DNA from: Chlamydomonas sphaeroides
Taxonomy: Eukaryota; Chlorophyta; Chlorophyceae; Chlamydomonadales; Chlamydomonadaceae
Direction: 5' to 3'
NCBI GenBank assembly: GCA_001662425.1
Contig: BDDC01000228.1
Coordinates: 2,188 to 66,187 of the forward strand
Length of the DNA stretch: 64,000 nt
The translations under genes and the position numbers were made by a program. This document shows, piece after piece, positions 57,156 through 64,000 of the stretch. The notes under the pieces are model-generated. The model ran no database searches. It was not told the DNA's origin and was given only the letters and a program-made list of their open reading frames with translations. Numbering within the stretch: position 1 is the first letter of the stretch; the number at the start of each line of letters is the position of its first letter.

Positions 57156-60100
57156 CTAATGCTTGATGAAGCGGACGCCCAGGTATGCGATGATGCGGCA
57201 GGCCACAATGTAGAGCACCAGGATGCCGGCGCAGCTCCCCTGCACGCACGGCGGTGGGCACGTGGGGCGTCACGCCAGTCCCGGGGGTCGCTGGGCAGCA
57301 GAGTGCGGCAGCGCGTGCAACGGCGGCTTGTGAGTCACGGTGCCAGCGCTCCAGCGCTCTAGTTCGTTCCACGCGGCGGTAACACCAGCTACACCAGCCG
57401 CTCTTGCGCGGAGTGTCAATCAATCGCCCTGAGCGACATAGGCATGCGTGCTTGCTGACCGACCAAGCAAGCAACACAGCGCCGCCGCTGCTGCGCGGTG
57501 TGGTAGGTAGGTGCGGGCGCACGCACGCACCGTGCCGAGCTGCTGGCTAGTGCGCGCTGGAAACGTTCTGCTGAGCGCTGCGGCAACGAACCATGCATAC
57601 CACGTGCACGTACGCACGCGCGTGCGCACACACACGCAGACATGCACGACCATGCCCGCGCGCGCACGACACGACCGCACCATGCTGAGCCGGTCGAGAC
57701 CCAGCGTCGCGATGGTCTGCTGTCCGCTGGTGATGGGGCAGGTGCCGGCGGGCGTGAGTTGGGACGGCGTGCAGTGCAGCTGCAGGCCGTGCAGCTCGTT
57801 GAGCGAGATGCCCACATAGGTGTACTGCGGCACGGCACGGCAGCAAGGAGTGGCGGGGGCGGGGTTGCCGGGAGGCGCAGTTCAGGGACAGCAGGCGCTG
57901 GTGCGTGGATGCGACATGCATGGTCGGTGCCTGTATGTCTGGGTAGTCCATGCGGGGCTGCGGGGGATGTTTGCCCAGGCACACACGTGTACAGGTGCGT
58001 GGAGGCGACGGGTTGGCTCGCCCCTTCAGCCGTTCGACCCGGGCAAACCAAGGTAGCACAAGTACGAACCAAGCGTTTGCGGAAACACTCGGTGGAAGTG
58101 CGGCGGTGGACGTGCAGCAGCGCGTGCGTGTGCGCTGTAGGCCCTTGCGACGTATGGGAAGCTTGCGTTGCTTTGTCACGTGAAAGCGCGTACACGCGCG
58201 CCATGCAAGGCTATGTCGCATGCTTGCTTGTGGTGGCATCGCATGCTGCCCGTCTCCGTCGACGGCCCCCATCCAGCCGCACCTTGACGTACGACAGCGC
58301 GTCCAGCCACACAAAGTACTTGGGCAGGTTGGCGGGCGATAGGAAGAAGCCGCCGAACAGGCTGCGGTTGGGGGTTGGCAGCAGTCGGGAGGTTCGTTGG
58401 TTGTGGCTGTGTACCGGAAGCGTGCGCGGGCTCGGGTGCGCACCGCTCTTTAGTTCAGCAGCAGATAATTTCACTGGCAACACACACAGTCGTGTGTCGG
58501 GAATAACACACCGAAGCATAACATATATGGTACCGCGCCGACACCGCGCGCTGTCGCTGCTCGGTCCGTTAATCGCGGCACACGCCACGCGCAGCACGGC
58601 TTGCACCCACGCACTACTCCGGCACAGCACAGCACGCACGGCACGCACCGGCAGATCTCCAGCGCCATGGGCAGGATGGTGACGGCCATGTCGGTGGTGC
58701 GCGCCAGGGCGCTGACCGCGAGCGCGAGGGAAGTGGCAGCCGTGGAGCAGAGCAGCATGAAGCCCTGGGCGAAGGAGGACAGGGAGGCAGGGGTTGCGGC
58801 GTTAGTAAATCAAGGGACGCGTGGTGCCATCGATTGCATGGAGGCGCGTTCTGCATCCAGATATAGCCGGGTTGTGAATTGTGAACACGCACTGGCGGCG
58901 CGGTGACGAGCACCGCGCGATGGGCGTCTGGCCCCGGCAGCGTAAGCTCGGCAGCCGGGCCTGCTGGCGGCTGGTATGGTGGTGCAGCGGGCGAGGCCGC
59001 AGCCCCGCCCGTCAGCCCTCGCTGCTATGCTTGGTACATACGTACACCGCACGGCGACCTATATGTCAGCCGGCGTCCTCCCTGCCTGCCCCATCCACGC
59101 ACCATGAAGATGAAGAACTTGGAGGCCACCGCCTGCAGCCCCACAAGCCAGTAGACGGTGCAGGCAAACACGATGGGCGCCGGCAGCTGGCGGGATGTGG
59201 GGCGGGTGTGCGAGGGAGGGCCGGGGCGGGGCGGGGGTGGCGTGAGGCGGGCAGGGGCCGGCAGCTGGCGGGGGTGGCGTGAGGCGGGCAGGGGCCGGTA
59301 GCTGGCGGGGGCAAACGAAGCGCGGTGTAGTCGAGCGGGCGGGCTCATAGGGGCGAGAGGGGGATCGCGAGTAAGCAGGAAACGGCCCCATCCAGGACGG
59401 GCTGATAAGCTAGAACGAAGTCAAAGAGGGAGGGCAACATAGCATCGGTCAGATAAGGGGGATAGGACGCACGACAGCAGGTGTTATGGCCGGCAGCCCG
59501 CCACCCGCCCTCCGCCCCCGGCACCTGCGACAGCGTCTCCGCGGTGATCTTGGCCAGGTAGTAGGCCGAGGCGTGGTAGGTGCCGGCGGCGCGCTCGCGC
59601 TGCGGGGTAGGTAGGTCGGGGCGACAAGAAAGGGTGACGGGTGGATGTACCACGCAGTGAGTGAGCGCGCTTGCATGCGCGCGGCACGCATGTATGAGAG
59701 GGGGGAGCGGGCGGCAGGCGGCCGGGTCGGTTCGACCTCGCGCTGGCCTTCACGCATCGGAGCTCATGAGCGCGACATGTGGGGGCGGCGTTCCGTCACG
59801 GCGGGGGGCGGTTCAGGCAGCAGGGTAGGCCAGGGTGGTTGCGCGGGCAGGGCTGGCGGGGCGCAGGGGGCAAGGTCCGCGGCGCGGGCAGAGCGCCGGG
59901 CAGCAGCGGCAGCTGGCCGCACACGGCACGCGGTGTGGCGCCTTTTGGGGAGCTCTCCTGCGCGGGTGGGGGCCACGCACCAGCGACAGCATGCGCTCCG
60001 AGGGGAAGGAATTGATGACGATGAGCGAGCCGAACATGCCCTGGTTGATGACCGTGAAGAAGCTGGGCGGGCGGGGAAGAGCGGGGAAGGGCAGGAAGAG

Positions 60101-63100
60101 GGGAAGGGCAGGGAGGGGAGGCACGGTCTACGCACGTCGTGTACGTGACTTGCTCGCAACGTCACTCTCCAGGTCCTGAGTATAGGAGGCCATCAAACGC
60201 AGTACACAAAGGTTGATAGCTTATTATGAGCGTCGTCACAGGCAAACGGCAGCCCTGCTCACAGTACCGGCTGCCGCCTCACGACGCTCTTCTGGTCGGT
60301 TCCGATCTGCATAGGTGCGGGCGGGGCAGCAGGAACACGTCAGCTAGGCTGTCCATCCCCACCGCCCTGAAAGAAGCCCTCACGAGCACAGCTGGCAAGG
60401 CGCACATGGACTGCTATCTTCAATTTGTAGCACGCGACCCACTGACAGTATCAGTTCATGCTGGGAGCGCCTGTGCGCGTGCAGCCATGATAATAGCCGC
60501 CGTGATTGCTACTGCTGACGGCCGCACCTCCATAACAACAATAATAGTAGTATCTACGCTGGGTATTACCCCAGCGTGTGTGTGAAGGGGGCGGGTGGGT
60601 GAGGAGGGCAAGCCCTCCTATGGCCCGCCACCACGTCCGCACCTCCAGGAACACGGTGCCGATGAGCACCGCGATGACCACGGACTGCAGCAGCAGCACG
60701 ATGGTGGTGGAGCGCTTGCGCCACGTCTCCTTGAGGCTGCGGGACAGGCAGCGGGCCAGGCGGTGGCGGTGGCGGAGGCGGAGCGGCAGGGTCAGGGTCA
60801 GGGCGGGGCGGCGGACCCAGGGGCCGCCGTCGTCGGCGGCGCGGACCGCCGGCGGCGCTCGGGCCTCGCTCGGACCCAGCTTCCTTGTCGCCCGGGGGAC
60901 AGGGCATCACAGGCCCACAGGGTTCTACCTTTTAAAATCACGCTCAGTCTAAGACTAGCGTACCGAGTTTTCAGTTTTCCATTTGTCGCCGGCGGCCATT
61001 GCATGCATGGTGCCCAGGCAGGGTGATCCCCCCACAACATGCCACCGCATGGTCCCCAAGGCAACCCCTTCCCCACCCACCCACCCACCCCCAAAACACA
61101 CACATACGCACGCACCGCACCTGCGCCGCAGCAGCACGGCGTACTGGCGGTGCCAGGGCGTGAGGTCGCGCGGCAGCTCCAGCGGCCGCGCGGGGCCCAG
61201 CAGGTGGTCCACGGCGGGCGGCGTGTAGTGGCGCTTGAGCGCGTCCTCCTGCGGGCGGAGGGGAGGGGAGGGGGCAGGCAGGGGCAGCGGTGGCACCTTG
61301 CTTGCCGGTGCACGTCTGAGGCGTTGAACCGAGTATGACCTGGCGATGGATGGATCAGCGAGTAGCCGGGCGCTGCGCTAGCATTGAGCCCGCGCGGGCG
61401 GCTGCTCCTGAGAAAGCACTGCTGCGCCTGCAACTTGCCACCACGCTGTCACGTAGCGTTCAGTAGCTGTCAGTAGTTGTTAGTCTGTAACAAGTAGCTG
61501 TATGAAGTGCGGCAGCGCTCGCAGCCCCCACCTTGGCCACCAGGCTCTCCACGCTGTCGTTGAGGTTGGGCGTGATGACGTCTGAAGGGGGCGAGGGGCA
61601 GGGCAGGCGAGGGCAGGCAGGTGACTGCGGCGGCGAGGGCGGCAGCGGCGGCGGTGCGGCCTGCAGCCGCGCGGCGCTGGAGGGGTGCAGCGGCGCACGG
61701 CTGCGGCCGCGGCGGTCGGCTGTCCGGCGGCGGCGCGGGCGCGGGGGCGGCAAGTGCCACACGTTGGGCCAAGTAGACGCGCTTGGCCGGGCGGGCATGG
61801 GGATTTGCATGTGTTGACGTTGCGCCGCTGCGCGCAATGCAATGCCAGGCTTGCGGAGGCGCGGTGCGGCTTGGTACCTACCCAGGAAGTGGTCGGCGGG
61901 GTTCTCGTGGGTGGGGCAGGGGAAGCCGGAGCGGTCGAAGAAGTCGAGCGCGTTCTTGGCGGCGCCCTGCGTGCAGGAGGGAAGGCGAGGGAAGGGGAGG
62001 AGGTGGAAGGAGGGGAGTGGGGAGGGCCGTGTGCGGTCCCGGGTCGTGGCGAGGAAGTCCTCCTTGAGCCCACGCGCGTCGGGTCCCCATGCGCCGCCGC
62101 CGCCACCGCCGCCGCCATGCGCATGGCCGCGCTGTCGCTCGCCCGACCGCGCACACCCGTCGCACATTCCTCGCAGCAGCATGTACGGCAGGCTGTACGA
62201 CATGTGCCGGGCGCACCTGGTACACGATGGAGCCCCGGTTGAGGAGCAGCAGGTGGTCGAACAGGTTGAAGATCTTGGCCTGGGGCTCTGCAGGCCGGAC
62301 AAGTAAGGGCCATCGGGTGCGCGCTGAGCCGGCGGCACCGGCTGCCAAGCGATGTTGCTAGATAGCAGAGGCCGGATTGATGCATGTTTATGATAAGCTA
62401 GAGCGAAGTTACAGTAGGAGTATGCATATCTTAGTCAACATTTCCACATTAAGTAGGGACATCTGCGAGCGCCCCCTTGCAGGCTGGGTCCCCGGCGCAC
62501 CCAGGGGAGGCCCCACCCCGTGCCCTCGCCGCCCTCGCCGCGCTCGCTGCCTGGCTGCTGGCTCCCGTGTCTCACGGTGGATGGTGCAGACGACGGTGCA
62601 GGTGAGGGTGGAGGCGAGGCGGCGCAGCAGCTTGCACAACGACAGCGCCGTGACCGAGTCCAGGCCCGAGGTGGGCTCGTCCTGCGGGCGGGGGCACGGG
62701 TAAGAGAGCGAGGAAAGGAGCGCGGTAAGGGGCCGGGGCGGGGCGGTTGCAGGCCAGCGGGGCAGCGGGAGGGCGGGGCGGGCGGGGTGTCGGCCGGGGG
62801 AAGGGAGCGGGGACAAGAGGTAAGGCGGCAGCGGCGGCAGCGGCGGCGCGGCGGCGGGGCGGCGGGGCGGCGGGGCGGCGGGGCGGCGGCACCGACAGGC
62901 GTAGTCCAGGCGTAGTCCAGGCCAGGCGGGGCAGTGCCGCGCGCCTCTCAGCGGCCTGTCCCCACACTGCAGCGCAGCCCTGTCCCGCTGCTGCTGCGCG
63001 TCACACAACAACGCGTGTTTGCAGCCGGCCGCAGGTGAAACCAGGACCAGCAGCCGCGGATGTACCGTATGAGGCATACATACATACGCACAGCACCTGA

Positions 63101-63772
63101 GCAACTAGCCTGCTCACTGCATGCTATGTGCTCGCTCTGCAAGTTCATGTGCATCATGCTAGCAATCGTCGCTCACCAGGAACAGCAGCAGCGGCTGCGT
63201 GAGCAGCTCCATGGCCACACACAACCGCTTGCGCTCGCCGCCGCTGATGCCCTTCTTCAGCGGGCTGCCCACGATGACGCCGCGCACGTGCTCCAGCCCA
63301 ACCTGCGGAGGGGTTAGGCAGCAGGGGCACGCATCGGCCAGCTGTAAGCTAGGAGCACGGATGGCGCTATGCTGACGCTGCTTATGCCGCATCCAACAAA
63401 GCGGGCCGCCCCGTAGGCCTTGGGGCAGCTGCTCAGGTCGGTTGCTGCTGCGCAGCCCCTGGCGCGCCTGGCGCCCCGGCAGGACCCATCCCCGGCGGCA
63501 ACCCGAACCCCTCTCCCCTCCCCCCCCGCCACACACTCGACATTCGCACGCGCGCGTGTGCGCAGCAACCTTGGCCTGCATATTTTTCAAACGCACGGTG
63601 CCGCCTCGTCCGCACGCATGCTGCGGCACCGGGACCTAGCCCCACCGACCTGCTCCATGACAGTGCCGATGCGCTGCTGGCGCTCCTCAGGCGTGGCGGT
63701 GGCGGGCATGCGCAGCTCGGCGGTGTAGCGCAGCGTCTCCTCCACCGTCAGGTGCGCGTTGAGCAGGTCGTC
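57156..63772 (-). CDS. ABCG (WBC) half-transporter, 5' partial
   Basis: ATP-driven exporter of the ABCG family (lipids, sterols or related compounds; substrate unknown). Sixteen exons in the window: 63772-63650, 63302-63177, 62681-62576, 62287-62217, 61966-61882, 61581-61532, 61248-61121, 60736-60643, 60306-60263, 60062-59981, 59599-59525, 59186-59103, 58764-58649, 58361-58283, 57824-57681 and 57239-57156; all in phase, 496 residues. The nucleotide-binding domain shows DDLLNAHLTVEETL (just after the Q-loop), the signature ISGGERKRLCVAMELL, Walker B LLLFLDEPTSGLDS and H-loop TIHQPQ. Six-helix membrane domain: SVVIAVLIGTVFLE, INQGMFGSLIVINSFPSER, FACTVYWLVGLQAVASKFF, the LFGGFF block and a terminal ACRIIAYLGVRFIKH. 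NEFHGL-type NELHGL is present. The Walker A exon lies beyond the window. Exons are small, 44 to 144 nt. Confidence 0.93.
59233..59306 (-). repeat. 37-bp x 2 repeat that copies an ABCG acceptor site
   Basis: Two tandem 37-bp units each contain ccggcagctggcggg or ccggtagctggcggg, the same sequence as the acceptor/exon start at 59180-59194. They lie in the intron just upstream of that exon. Confidence 0.85.
59403..59421 (+). repeat. Dispersed motif, copy 2
   Basis: tgataagctagaacgaagtc in an ABCG intron; the core is shared with 19913-19950 and 62388-62430. Confidence 0.75.
62388..62430 (+). repeat. Dispersed motif, copy 3
   Basis: ttatgataagctagagcgaa continuing to agtaggagtat, in the ABCG intron 62288-62575. 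It resembles the DUF4436 intron copy over about 38 bases. Confidence 0.75.
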
Positions 63773-64000
63773 CTGGGGCAACGAGCGAAGTGGGGCAAGC
63801 GAGGGCGCTCCTTGATGATGGACAGAGATGCCGGAGACGAACGCGTGCGTGAAGGCAGGGATGGCGGGAGGGCGGGAGTGTTAGGCTGTCATGTGGGTCG
63901 GCGCGGTATGAGTCGTGGTCGATGTGGGTCGGCGCCGGCTCATGTGGGTCGGGGCCTTTGGTGCCTTCAGAATTCCTTGCATCTACATACATGCGGCCGC
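63773..64000 (-). other. ABCG intron running off the window
   Basis: Follows (in transcription order, precedes) the Q-loop exon. It contains three near-copies of catgtgggtcggcg-like sequence at 63891-63953. No exon is visible before the window end. Confidence 0.6.

Noticed and set aside
1..64000. tRNA, rRNA, telomere repeats, transposase or reverse transcriptase genes
   Set aside because: Looked for characteristic motifs by eye on both strands; none was convincing. A tRNAscan or Rfam run would settle the small RNAs.

Overview
The window looks like nuclear DNA of a green alga, most likely a chlamydomonad or other chlorophycean. It is very GC-rich. Genes are broken into many small exons with GTGAGT/GTGCGG-type donors and CAG acceptors, and proteins carry long Ala/Gly/Pro-rich insertions. 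A pherophorin-type wall protein and a RAP-domain organellar factor fit this group. There are three runs of N. I saw no tRNA, rRNA, CRISPR array or intact transposon. Gene models are hand-spliced; each was checked by carrying the reading phase across every junction.

Layout: (1) <84-8257 (+), an OSCA/CSC1-type mechanosensitive channel with huge disordered insertions, cut at its 5' end; (2) 8945-14980 (-), a RAP-domain protein; (3) 15163-18060 (+), proteasome subunit beta1, divergent from (2) across 182 bp; (4) 18917-24149 (+), a DUF4436 membrane protein; (5) 27618-36192 (-), a protein of unknown function built on repeated KYD and NPSF motifs; (6) 36996-40830 (+), a DUF3429/TMEM69-like protein; (7) 43856-47916 (-), an ammonium transporter; (8) 49859-54632 (-), a pherophorin-like protein; (9) 57156-63772 (-), the 3' part of an ABCG half-transporter that continues beyond the window.

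The genes do not form a pathway: beta1 is housekeeping, the RAP protein probably acts on organellar RNA, and several others are membrane or wall proteins. The most unusual signal is in gene structure. Copies of exon edges, some including the splice site, lie in the adjacent introns of four genes, and one whole exon of gene 5 is duplicated with no coding change. Four introns appear to use GC-AG boundaries, each supported by reading phase. Several introns carry minisatellites, and one short AT-richer motif recurs in three introns of two genes. The KYD/NPSF protein is the best candidate for an undescribed family.
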